From DATKLX01 sp035542155 (lineage in GTDB: Bacteria; Chloroflexota; Anaerolineae; Anaerolineales; Anaerolineaceae): a DNA stretch of 29,786 bases. Where the stretch lies: positions 1 to 29,786 of the forward strand of contig DATKLX010000007.1 in the NCBI GenBank assembly GCA_035542155.1, written 5' to 3'. The notes beneath the pieces were generated by a model. The model worked only from the letters and a program-made list of their open reading frames with translations. It was not told where the DNA came from and made no database searches. This document shows positions 16,701-23,272 of this stretch, piece by piece. Both the position numbers and the translations under genes were made by a program. Numbering within the stretch: position 1 is the first letter of the stretch; each line of letters starts with the position of its first letter.

Positions 16701-17019
16701 GGTGAAATCGGTCCAGGATCTGACCATCACTTTGAAACCGAGTGAGCTGTTGAAAGCGGGCCGCCCGGTTACGCTTAACTTCTCTGCCGTCGATCCCCAC
16801 AGCCGATCGAAGGTGGCTGCTATCCAGGGCCAATCCGGGAGCGCAGCCCACGTTCTGATCACCGACGCTCGCCTGGCGACGTTGATCCGCCCCAATTTTC
16901 TCAATCAGCGCGACCTTCAGGTCTCGGTTACCTTCCCCAGGCCTGGAATATATAAAATCTGGTTCCTGTTCAACTATTCTGGCCTACAGCAAGTCTCTTT
17001 TACCATCGACGTTCGCTGA
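13708..17019 (+). CDS. copA: P1B-type copper ATPase (CopA) with extra C-terminal extracytoplasmic domain
   Basis: An 1103-residue Cu(I)-exporting ATPase; typical CopA has about 750-830 residues. HMA 1 has GMTCANC (Cys16, Cys19). HMA 2 (about 78-147) keeps the fold but lacks CxxC. The ATPase core follows: TGES, the membrane metal site CPC (449-451), phosphorylated Asp493 in DKTGT, GDGINDAPA, and the NLFWAFFYN and MAFSS helices. After the core comes a ninth predicted helix (about 822-842), so the last 260 residues should be outside the cell. They form two similar beta-rich halves (about 865-985 and 997-1103), each ending in a 'FP.(A/P)G.Y.(I)..F' pattern. These resemble YtkA/FixH-like modules found near copper genes. 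A Met-rich MMGGSSM lies in half one. The start is 3 bases after copZ, with weak AGG. Confidence 0.93.
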   Translation: MAEVKNVTMPVTGMTCANCAATIERQVRKLPGVQTANVNLATEKLTVSFNSDELNEQGIIARVERSGYGVALGKTELPIAGLKDNSDAVSLEKTLARQAGVLSASVSYGTERALLEFIPGVTSIAEIAEVIRKTGFNLVQVGESENIEDVEARVRADEVSRQKRLLILGLALTIPLVVYSMQRDFSLFTFPNDQLAMLIPATIVQFVVGWQYYVGAYKSLRGGGANMDVLIALGSSVAYFYSLLVAAGLIASPNVYFETSAAIITLIMLGKFLEARAKGRTSEALKALMGLRSRIARVIRDGVESGIDVDQVVVGDLLVVRPGEKVPVDGIISSGRSAFDESMITGESMPVSKGPGEEVIGATINKEGLICFEATKVGKNTTLSQIVRMVQEAQGSKAPIQKLADQISAYFVPVVIGIALITFVAWIGIGHANWTGAMINAVAVLVIACPCALGLATPTAIMVGTAKGAESGILFKNSEALERAGGVNVVVLDKTGTITKGEPAVMDILPASGFHKDGVLFLAASAEKGSEHPLGRAIVAAAQEKDLHLADPQQFRAVSGFGIRAMVEDQLVTIGNPRMMQNEGVDFSLLEGDITRLQAEGKTAMIVARCLEDGKSSQPVGLIAVADPVKPGSVDAIADLRRLGLEVVMITGDNQLTAEAIARQVGIQRVLADVLPGEKASEIKKLQDHKVVAMVGDGINDAPALAQANVGIAIGTGTDVAMAAAGITLLGGDLRGVAHAISLSRGTLQTIVQNLFWAFFYNVFLIPIAALGYLYPMIAAGAMAFSSIFVVTNSLRLRSYKVQELSPRKSLPRQVAELAPRLILPAGTLALLIALSVGWLKPAGMGGMTVGSDSAREASAYRAVIDPKVILTPGIHAPVEITIIDQSGQPIPELGRSASGNPVFVTVVSQDQTYLAEAALDPLSSSEAQTRMMGGSSMPETGQSAGTIRPTLFFPSAGNYVIFVEFDSGAGGRRLASLPVTVGKGQSTDASQVPDGELVKSVQDLTITLKPSELLKAGRPVTLNFSAVDPHSRSKVAAIQGQSGSAAHVLITDARLATLIRPNFLNQRDLQVSVTFPRPGIYKIWFLFNYSGLQQVSFTIDVR

Positions 17020-17028
17020 GAAATCAAA

Positions 17029-17045
17029 ATAGCCAGGCTGGCTAT
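17029..17045 (+). other. Short inverted repeat after copA
   Basis: ATAGCCA-GGC-TGGCTAT, 7 base pairs with a 3-base loop, 10 bases after the copA stop. It has no U-run. It may protect the mRNA 3' end or act together with the terminator just downstream. Confidence 0.4.
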
Positions 17046-17063
17046 GATAGAAGATCATATGCA

Positions 17064-17100
17064 GGGCTGCGGTGCAGGGAATGCACCGCAGCCCTTCTTT
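17064..17100 (+). terminator. Strong intrinsic terminator of the copZA operon
   Basis: A perfect 13-base-pair stem, GGGCTGCGGTGCA (17064-17076) against TGCACCGCAGCCC (17082-17094), with loop GGGAA and the tail TTCTTT. It separates the copper genes from the subtilase. Confidence 0.92.
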
Positions 17101-17165
17101 AATATTTGCCACAACGTTAATATCCGCCAAAAACGCTCTTCGAGCAGGTAGATCTTTTCTCGATC

Positions 17166-17193
17166 TTGATTGTGATTAAATCTGACCTATAAT
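17166..17193 (+). promoter_or_regulatory. Promoter of the subtilase gene
   Basis: TTGATT (17166-17171) and TATAAT (17188-17193) are separated by 16 bases. Transcription should begin near 17200, 28 bases before the ATG at 17228. The rest of 17101-17227 shows no gene. Confidence 0.65.
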
Positions 17194-17227
17194 GGAGACA
17201 TAAAAATCGCGTAAAAATTACCCTACG

Positions 17228-18709
17228 ATGATGCTGCGCTTATTACTTTTTTCTATCCTGGTTCTTACTTTTTTTACATCCGCCGCCTTTGCCCCAGTCC
17301 AGGCCAGACCCGCAGAGCAGCGACCTGTTGAGCCCGCGGGTGGTCTGGATGTGGACCTTCGCCAGTTGCTCACCGTGTCCAAATCTGAACAAAAAATCCC
17401 TGTGATTGTCACCCTCAAAGATCAATCTGCCCTGAATCTTGCTCCCGGGCGTGCATTGAGCCTGGACCGGATAGAACGGGCTCGGGAAGTGGTTACTTCT
17501 CTGCGCGCCAGATACCAGATTTCGCAAGCCAGCCTCCGCCTGCGTCTTGATCAGGCTCAAAAAGAGGGCAAAGTGGAGAAGGTAGTATCTTTTTGGATAT
17601 TCAATGGGGTCAGTCTGTCCGCCACCCCACAAATGATCCAGGAGCTGGCCTCGCGGCCTGACGTTCTTTCGATCCATGAGGATTCCCAGATCCATGCCCC
17701 TGTTCTCCAGAACAGTCCCGCAACGAGCCTCACCGTGAGCGGTCAATCTATCAACATGGTTCAGCCGAACCTGCTTTCGATCCGCATCCCAGATTTATGG
17801 GCCCGGGGCTATCGGGGAAAAGGGGTGGTGGTAGCAAACGTGGATACCGGGGTCGATGCGACCCACCCCGATCTCGCCAACCAGTACCGCGGTGGAACCA
17901 ATTCCTGGTTTGATCCTTACCATCAGCATGCCACGCCTGTGGATGTCAATGGACACGGCACCTGGACTATGGGCGTGATGGTCGGCCGTAACGCCAGCGG
18001 TTCTTCTATTGGAGTGGCTCCTGAGGCCCAATGGATCGCTGCGCGGATCTTTGACGACAACAACATAGCGACGATCACTGCAATCCACCAGGCGTACCAG
18101 TGGCTTCTGGACCCGGATGGGAATCCTGCGACGAACGACGCCCCGGATGTGGTCAACAGCTCGTGGGGGCTCCGGGATCCGGGGTGTGATCTCAGTTTTG
18201 AACCGGATCTCCAGGCGCTGCGAGCGGTTGGAATTCTGCCCATTTTTTCGGCGGGGAATTCCGGCCCGGGGTACGGCACTGATACCAGCCCGGCGAACAA
18301 TCCCGGCGCGTTTTCCGTTGGAGCCACGGATAGCAATGGAACTATCTATTATGGCAGCAGCCGTGGATCAACCGCCTGTGGTGGGGAGGAGAGAACTTAT
18401 CCCGCAGTTACCGCGCCTGGGGTGAGCATATATTCCTCCAGCCCTGCCGATGGTTATGCATCCTCCACCGGGACCTCCCTGGCTGCGCCGCATGTCGCCG
18501 GGATGCTGGCCCTGCTCTTGAGCGCGAGGCCAGAGTTGTCCCCTGAAGAGCAGGAAACCATGCTCGAGCGGGGCACGGTTGACCTGGGGAATCCCGGCCC
18601 GGATAACGATTTCGGGTTTGGTCAGATCGATGGGCCAGATGCTTTTGCCCTTCTCGGGCCCATTGACAGCCTTTCCCCACAGATTTTTTTGCCCCTTGTC
18701 ACTCGCTGA
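17228..18709 (+). CDS. Secreted subtilisin-like serine protease (S8)
   Basis: A 493-residue exported protease. A signal peptide (about 1-26, cleavage near AFA or VQA) is followed by an I9-type inhibitory propeptide (about 55-155, ending near DVLSIHEDSQIHAP). The catalytic domain has Asp206 in VDTGVDATHPD, His243 in GHGTWTMG, the oxyanion Asn in FSAGNSGPG and Ser417 in GTSLAAPHVAG. It should mature by removing its propeptide and then digest proteins outside the cell. The C-terminus ends in SPQIFLPLVTR, a short hydrophobic tail I recall from many Chloroflexota secreted proteins; its role is unknown to me. ATG 17228 is followed by a second ATG at 17231; neither has a strong ribosome binding site. 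Confidence 0.95.
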   Translation: MMLRLLLFSILVLTFFTSAAFAPVQARPAEQRPVEPAGGLDVDLRQLLTVSKSEQKIPVIVTLKDQSALNLAPGRALSLDRIERAREVVTSLRARYQISQASLRLRLDQAQKEGKVEKVVSFWIFNGVSLSATPQMIQELASRPDVLSIHEDSQIHAPVLQNSPATSLTVSGQSINMVQPNLLSIRIPDLWARGYRGKGVVVANVDTGVDATHPDLANQYRGGTNSWFDPYHQHATPVDVNGHGTWTMGVMVGRNASGSSIGVAPEAQWIAARIFDDNNIATITAIHQAYQWLLDPDGNPATNDAPDVVNSSWGLRDPGCDLSFEPDLQALRAVGILPIFSAGNSGPGYGTDTSPANNPGAFSVGATDSNGTIYYGSSRGSTACGGEERTYPAVTAPGVSIYSSSPADGYASSTGTSLAAPHVAGMLALLLSARPELSPEEQETMLERGTVDLGNPGPDNDFGFGQIDGPDAFALLGPIDSLSPQIFLPLVTR

Positions 18710-18719
18710 GATGAATAAT

Positions 18720-19301
18720 TTACTTTAATGTGGCGTACCGAAAGCAGTCGACAAGGTGGTCGTTGACCATCCCCACCGCCTGCATGTGCGCATAGCAAAT
18801 GGTTGGGCCAACAAACTTGAAACCCCGTTTGATCAGATCGCGGCTCATATCCTGCGATTCCGGGGTGACTGCGGGGATCTCCGCCAGCGTGCGCCAGGAA
18901 TTCAGGATCGTTTTCCCACCCGTAAACCGCCACATGTAGACGTCAAAGCTGCCAAACTCTTTCTGGACCTCCAGAAATGCACGGGCATTGAGGATGGCAG
19001 CCTCAATCTTTCTGCGGTTTCGAATAATCCCGGGGTCGTTGAGCAGGCTCTCGATCTTTTCCGGCCCATAACCCGCGACAATCTGCGGGTCGAACCCTTC
19101 GAATGCCAGCCGGTAGGCTTCGCGCTTGCGCAGGATCGTGTCCCAACTCAGCCCGGCTTGAGCCCCTTCCAGGATCAGGAACTCAAAGAGCATCCGGTCA
19201 TCATGGACAGGCGCGCCCCATTCCCGGTCGTGATACAAAATCATCTGCGGGTTGCGCGCCCACGAGCAGCGTATCAGGTGGTCATTTTGGATGGGTTCCA
19301 T
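18720..19301 (-). CDS. tag: DNA-3-methyladenine glycosylase I (Tag)
   Basis: A 193-residue base-excision repair enzyme that removes 3-methyladenine from alkylated DNA. The start IRCSWARN and YHDREWG are diagnostic of Tag. The four zinc ligands of the family are present: Cys12, His24, His182 and Cys186 (NDHLVDC). Length is normal. AAGGAG lies just before the ATG. The gene overlaps the end of the upstream kinase-like gene by 28 bases, so the two are co-transcribed. It converges on the subtilase with a 10-base gap and no visible terminator. Confidence 0.95.
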   Translation of the reverse strand: MEPIQNDHLIRCSWARNPQMILYHDREWGAPVHDDRMLFEFLILEGAQAGLSWDTILRKREAYRLAFEGFDPQIVAGYGPEKIESLLNDPGIIRNRRKIEAAILNARAFLEVQKEFGSFDVYMWRFTGGKTILNSWRTLAEIPAVTPESQDMSRDLIKRGFKFVGPTICYAHMQAVGMVNDHLVDCFRYATLK

Positions 19302-19918
19302 TTTTCTCCTTGATCAGTCAGGCGAGCCCGAATCTGCTCGATCAACCCCGGGAGAACCTCAGCATAGGTGGGGTCATCCCTCGAGGCGTCGAACTGGATC
19401 ACCCTGGAAGGGTCTTGTTGCTCCACGAACTCCCGCAGCAGCCCTTCCAGCTCTTCCAAATCGCTGCGGCGGGTTATCTCCAAAATTCTTCCGCGACGCG
19501 CGTAGCGCTCGGCAATCACCGGGATCGGGGCGTTCAGCGCCAGGATCAGGTCTGGCTCAGGCAGCAACTGGCGGAGATTGGTCACCAGTCGCTCGCACAA
19601 ACTGTATTCCATTGGGGTCAGATAACCCTTGCGGTAAAAATGGCGTGTAAATATAAAGTAATCCTCTTCCAGGCCGCCATCCAGGATGCCATCCGCAGTT
19701 CCCCGGCGAATAGCGATCTCCTGTTCGGCGCGGAAGAGGAGGAAATCGACCTGGTTGGGCAGGGCGTAGCGGGTCAGGTCGGCAGCAAAAAGCTGCTGGT
19801 AGGGCCGTTCCCCGATCTGCTCCAGGCCGGCAGCAAACCCGCCCTGCTCGCATAGGAGGCGGGTGAGGGTGGTCTTTCCAACCCCACTGTTACCGACGAC
19901 GATCACCACTCTCCCCAT
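19274..19918 (-). CDS. Deoxynucleoside-kinase-like P-loop protein
   Basis: A 214-residue P-loop kinase. Walker A is GNSGVGKTT (9-17). Further features match the deoxynucleoside kinase family: ERPYQQLF near residue 37, the DGGLEEDYFIFTRHFY segment near 80-95 (the place of the family's ERS/D motif), and the Arg-rich lid RYARRGR near 140. It would phosphorylate deoxynucleosides for DNA precursor salvage, which fits its overlap with a DNA repair gene. Substrate and family placement are inferred from motif order only. The ATG at 19918 has no clear ribosome binding site. Confidence 0.75.
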   Translation of the reverse strand: MGRVVIVVGNSGVGKTTLTRLLCEQGGFAAGLEQIGERPYQQLFAADLTRYALPNQVDFLLFRAEQEIAIRRGTADGILDGGLEEDYFIFTRHFYRKGYLTPMEYSLCERLVTNLRQLLPEPDLILALNAPIPVIAERYARRGRILEITRRSDLEELEGLLREFVEQQDPSRVIQFDASRDDPTYAEVLPGLIEQIRARLTDQGEKWNPSKMTT

Positions 19919-19936
19919 GCTTATACCAGAAAAAAC

Positions 19937-20456
19937 TCAGCCTTTGACCGCGCCGCCCAACCCGCGGACAAAATACTTTTGCAGGAGGACAAAGAAGATC
20001 AGGATTGGGATCACGGTCATGACCACGCCCGCTGCGACCCCGCGCGTATCGGAGGCGAACATGCCCTGGATCGCCACCAGACCAGCCTGAAAGGTCATAT
20101 GTGAGCGAGTATGTAACATCAACGAGGGCCAGTAGAAATCATTCCACTGGTTGACGAAGGTGATGATCGCTGCGGTGGCCAATGACGGCCGCACTACCGG
20201 TAACAGAATGTCCCACCAGATGCGCAGCTCGTTGGCGCCGTCGATCTTTCCCGCTTCGATCAAATCGTTGGGCACGCTGCGAAATGCCTGGCGTAGCAAG
20301 AAAATATTGAAGATCGTCGCCAGTAGTACGTAAAAAATCGCATCACGGCCTTTGAACTTCATCTTGGCCAGCGGATAGGCCGCCAGTGAAGTAATGAGCA
20401 GATTGAGAACCACGGTGCCGGCAGAAACGATGATGCTGTTCAGGATGCCGCCCTTT
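19937..20456 (-). pseudogene. Truncated MalG-type sugar ABC transporter permease
   Basis: An in-frame stretch of 173 codons matches the C-terminal part of MalG-like permeases: GGILNSIIVSAGTVV, LAAYPLAKMKFKGRD, then the EAA loop (LIEAGKIDGANELRIWWDI) and the terminal FVLLQKYFVRGL. Two parts are missing. The first roughly 90-100 residues are lost: the sequence begins right at the stop of the DinB-like gene, with no start codon of its own. In addition, about 40 codons are gone in the middle: LLAT runs directly into FNIFLLRQ near 20315, skipping the usual helix pair. No partner permease or binding protein is present. I judge it a dead remnant, although no stop codon interrupts what is left. Confidence 0.8.
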
Positions 20457-20457
20457 C

Positions 20458-20904
20458 TTACAGCCTGGCAATCTGGGCCGTATGTATGGCGTCGTGGGAG
20501 ACAATGTGCAGCGTGTGGTGAAAGATGTCGATTTGGCCCAACTCTTCGTGCTGGCCTGTCCTTTGCCACATCTCCACCGGCAACGCGGAAAGGTCGGCTA
20601 TATGTTGGGCGCGAAAATGCTGAAAAGCTTGTAAGGCTTCCTGGATGTCGGCGCTGGCGTAGTTGCGTTCCTCGCGCCAGGCTTCCTGGTCGTAAGCGGG
20701 TAAAAAAGCATCCTTCTGGTCGCGCATGGCTCGCATCCGTTCGAGCGCCCGCTCTTCGACGTCGCGCATATGGCAGACAATTTCCAGCGCGCTCCAGCCA
20801 TCGGCGGGTTTGGCCTCGCGTTTTCCCGCCTGGTGAACGAGCACGGCAACGATGACTGGGGTGGCGTACAACCCGTCGATTAAATCTTGATAGCTGTCGT
20901 ACAT
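20458..20904 (-). CDS. DinB/YfiT-like metal-binding four-helix protein
   Basis: A 148-residue protein of the DinB superfamily. The three metal-binding histidines typical of the fold are visible: His in VCHMRDVEE and the pair in HIVSHDAIHTAQIARL. Family members include thiol transferases and many proteins of unknown role; the exact activity is not clear. I chose the ATG at 20904 because GGGAGA lies 8 bases upstream and MYDSYQDLIDGL is a normal DinB opening. A longer form from ATG 20958 would overlap the methyltransferase stop by 4 bases (ATGA) and add 18 residues; it cannot be excluded. Co-transcription with the methyltransferase is likely. Confidence 0.85.
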   Translation of the reverse strand: MYDSYQDLIDGLYATPVIVAVLVHQAGKREAKPADGWSALEIVCHMRDVEERALERMRAMRDQKDAFLPAYDQEAWREERNYASADIQEALQAFQHFRAQHIADLSALPVEMWQRTGQHEELGQIDIFHHTLHIVSHDAIHTAQIARL

Positions 20905-20954
20905 ATTCTTTCTCCCAACCTGCTCACCTGCGGTCCAATTGATCCGCGAATCCT

Positions 20955-21692
20955 TCATCCCGGGCGCATGCCTCCATAGATGGCGTGGCCAGCGTTCATC
21001 CAGTACACATCAACCTGGTGAAAGCCGGCCTGTTGCAGCCAGGTGAGATGCTCGAAAATCGAGGAGGGGCGATCCATAGGGTTGGGATTGTGAAAGATAT
21101 TCCAGCGGAATTTTTGGAATTGCTCGTATAAATCAGCGTTACCGCTCATCTGCAGGCTTCGCTGGCGGACGGCGGCATCCCATCCATTGGCCGCAAGACC
21201 GATCCCCGCCTGGCTGGCCGGTTGGACGAGGTCGGCGATGATCAGCGCCCCTCCCGGTACGATAATTTCGTACAGATCCCGGTAAAGAGCCTGCTTTTGG
21301 GCGCCATCCAGATGGTGAATGACCAGCGAAGAGACCACAGCGTGGAACTGCCCGGGGGTGCGCCAGCTCCGGCTGGATAGCTCGAAACCGCGGGTCTCAA
21401 AGCGGCCTTCATATATCTCCAAACGTCGGCGAGCGGCCTGGCGCATCTCTTGGGATCCATCCAAACCCAGTATCTGGCTGTCCGGATGACTGCGCAGGAT
21501 CGCTTCCGCGAGACGCCCTTCACCGCTGCCCAGCTCGAGGATCGTCTGTGGCTGGGGGCTGGCTGGGATCAAATCGACGATGATCTCGATTTGGCGCTCG
21601 CGGTCGGGGACGCCGATGTCTCCTAGACGTAGAAACATCCGCGAATCTTCTTCGCTCCACTGTGGTTCTTCGGAAATATCTCGGTCCATCAT
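20955..21692 (-). CDS. Class I SAM-dependent methyltransferase
   Basis: A 245-residue methyltransferase. The SAM-binding motif I is TILELGSGEGRLAEAIL (about 50-66), followed by the acidic end of strand two in ILGLDGS, and motif IV-like VVSSLVIHHLDG. The substrate is not recognisable; the C-terminus (GFHQVDVYWMNAGHAIYGG) is like small-molecule methyltransferases. It starts with two adjacent ATGs preceded by a weak GAAAGA. It lies 41 bases downstream of the helicase gene with no terminator between them, so it probably shares that transcript. Confidence 0.88.
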   Translation of the reverse strand: MMDRDISEEPQWSEEDSRMFLRLGDIGVPDRERQIEIIVDLIPASPQPQTILELGSGEGRLAEAILRSHPDSQILGLDGSQEMRQAARRRLEIYEGRFETRGFELSSRSWRTPGQFHAVVSSLVIHHLDGAQKQALYRDLYEIIVPGGALIIADLVQPASQAGIGLAANGWDAAVRQRSLQMSGNADLYEQFQKFRWNIFHNPNPMDRPSSIFEHLTWLQQAGFHQVDVYWMNAGHAIYGGMRPG

Positions 21693-21733
21693 TTTTCTTT
21701 CGTCAGGAACGGTTCAATTTAATGGGATCCGGC

Positions 21734-23230
21734 TTATTTTCGCCCATGGCCACCCCGGCGGCGTGAGCCGTGCCGCTTCCCCGATCGTGGTGTTTTTTGA
21801 ACCAGTGCGGCTTCCTCCTCCGTGGGCCCGATTGGCGCAGCATGGAAGGTAGACTGGTAAAAATCATCCAGGAGCATCGTCAGCACATCCAGATCCTCTT
21901 CGCTTTGTGCCAGGCTTTGCGCCAGCCCGGAGAACCGGTGCATGCGTTCAATCTGCAGCCGGTCGCGCGAGCGTAAATTCGCCTCGAGCAGGGCTGTGGC
22001 CCGCTCCGAGACGATCTGTTGGACTTCCTCGTCCGTCGGCAGTGTGCGTTCCTCGAACTCGATCTTGAAGATGCGGCTGATTTTTTGCAGCTCAGGCCGT
22101 TCCAGTGTATTTACGAGGGAGATAGCCACCCCGCTGGCGCCCGCCCGTCCAGTCCGCCCTGCCCGGTGGATGTAATCTTCCGGGTCTTCGGGGGGCTCAT
22201 AGAGGATAACGTGGGAAAGATCGGGGATGTCGATCCCCCGTGAGGCGACATCCGTCGCGACCAGGAAGCGTAGTTCATTATTGCGGATTCGTCTCATCAC
22301 TCGTTCGCGATCCGCCTGGGAGAGGTCTGAGCTCAACTCGTCAGCGTCGTAGCCGTAGCGCTGCAAGATCGTGCAGGCATAATGGACCCGCTCCCGAGTA
22401 TTGCAGAAAATGATCGTCGAGGATGGATTTTCCATCTCGATGATGCGGATCAGGCTGCGGTCCTTATCCATTCGCGGCACGTTGTAGAAGACGTGCTCCG
22501 TGTCGGTCACGTGAATGTGGTCGCTGCTCAGGTTGATAAATCCTGGATTTTTCAAGAATTGTTGGGCAAGGCGCAGCACCGGCGGTGGGAACGTGGCCGA
22601 AAACATGTAAGTGCTGATCCTGCGCTCCGGTAGGTAAGATTGGACGCGCTTCATATCCGGGTAAAAGCCCATCGAGAGCAGCCGGTCTGCCTCATCGAAA
22701 ATGAGGAATTGGAGCTGGTCGAGGAGCAGGGAGCGGCGCAAGAGGTGGTCGAGGACCCGCCCTGGCGTCCCGACCACGATGTGGGCACCTTTCTTAAACG
22801 CCTCCAATTGAGCGCCATAGCCGGTACCGCCGTACACCGCGACACTGCGTACCCCGGTCGCGCCGCCCAACAGCTCAGCGTCCTTAAACACCTGCAGGGC
22901 CAACTCGCGGGTTGGGACTAGAATGAGCGCCTGGCAATTGGGCTGGTCGACGCGTATGCGCTGCAGGATGGGGAGAAGATAGGCTCCCGTCTTTCCGCTC
23001 CCCGTGCGAGATTGGATCATCATATCTCGCCGCGCCAGGATATACGGGATGGTTTTCGCCTGGACCGGCATAAGCTCGGTCCAACCAGCGCGGCTCAATC
23101 CCTCACGTAAGGGATCGGGGAGATCCTCTAATCGGGCATCGGGTAGATCCGATTGCGATGAGAATGGAGTGGCGATCGTTTGAGCGGATTGAGCAGGCTC
23201 GGATTTTTCAGGATTCTGGTTATCTGTCAT
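21734..23230 (-). CDS. DEAD-box RNA helicase
   Basis: A 498-residue ATP-dependent RNA helicase. The Q motif is around residues 50-57 (WTELMPVQ), motif I SRTGSGKT (74-81), Ia PTRELALQ, DEAD at 179-182, SAT in MFSATFP, then helicase C with VATDVASRGIDIP and HRAGRTGRAG. The tail after about 410 is acidic and then ends in a basic stretch (RSGKRHGSRRRGGHGRK) that may bind RNA. These proteins remodel RNA in ribosome assembly or decay, often during cold stress. ATG 23230 was chosen because the promoter at 23238-23266 predicts transcription starting on its A. A start at 23266 would fall in the -35 box. Confidence 0.94.
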   Translation of the reverse strand: MTDNQNPEKSEPAQSAQTIATPFSSQSDLPDARLEDLPDPLREGLSRAGWTELMPVQAKTIPYILARRDMMIQSRTGSGKTGAYLLPILQRIRVDQPNCQALILVPTRELALQVFKDAELLGGATGVRSVAVYGGTGYGAQLEAFKKGAHIVVGTPGRVLDHLLRRSLLLDQLQFLIFDEADRLLSMGFYPDMKRVQSYLPERRISTYMFSATFPPPVLRLAQQFLKNPGFINLSSDHIHVTDTEHVFYNVPRMDKDRSLIRIIEMENPSSTIIFCNTRERVHYACTILQRYGYDADELSSDLSQADRERVMRRIRNNELRFLVATDVASRGIDIPDLSHVILYEPPEDPEDYIHRAGRTGRAGASGVAISLVNTLERPELQKISRIFKIEFEERTLPTDEEVQQIVSERATALLEANLRSRDRLQIERMHRFSGLAQSLAQSEEDLDVLTMLLDDFYQSTFHAAPIGPTEEEAALVQKTPRSGKRHGSRRRGGHGRK

Positions 23231-23237
23231 ACTACAC

Positions 23238-23266
23238 AGTATAAGGTCGGTTCCGGTGAAGGTCAA
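23238..23266 (-). promoter_or_regulatory. Promoter of the helicase gene, predicting a leaderless mRNA
   Basis: On the minus strand, TTGACC (23266-23261) and TATACT (23243-23238) are separated by 17 bases. The ATG at 23230 begins 8 bases past the -10 box, at the expected first transcribed base. No ribosome binding site exists between them. Confidence 0.75.
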
Positions 23267-23272
23267 ATAAGA

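Noticed and set aside
19920..19944. Extended -10 box (TGGTATAAG, minus strand) before the deoxynucleoside-kinase-like gene
   Set aside because: It ends one base before the ATG, so transcription would begin inside the gene; no good -35 box is present.
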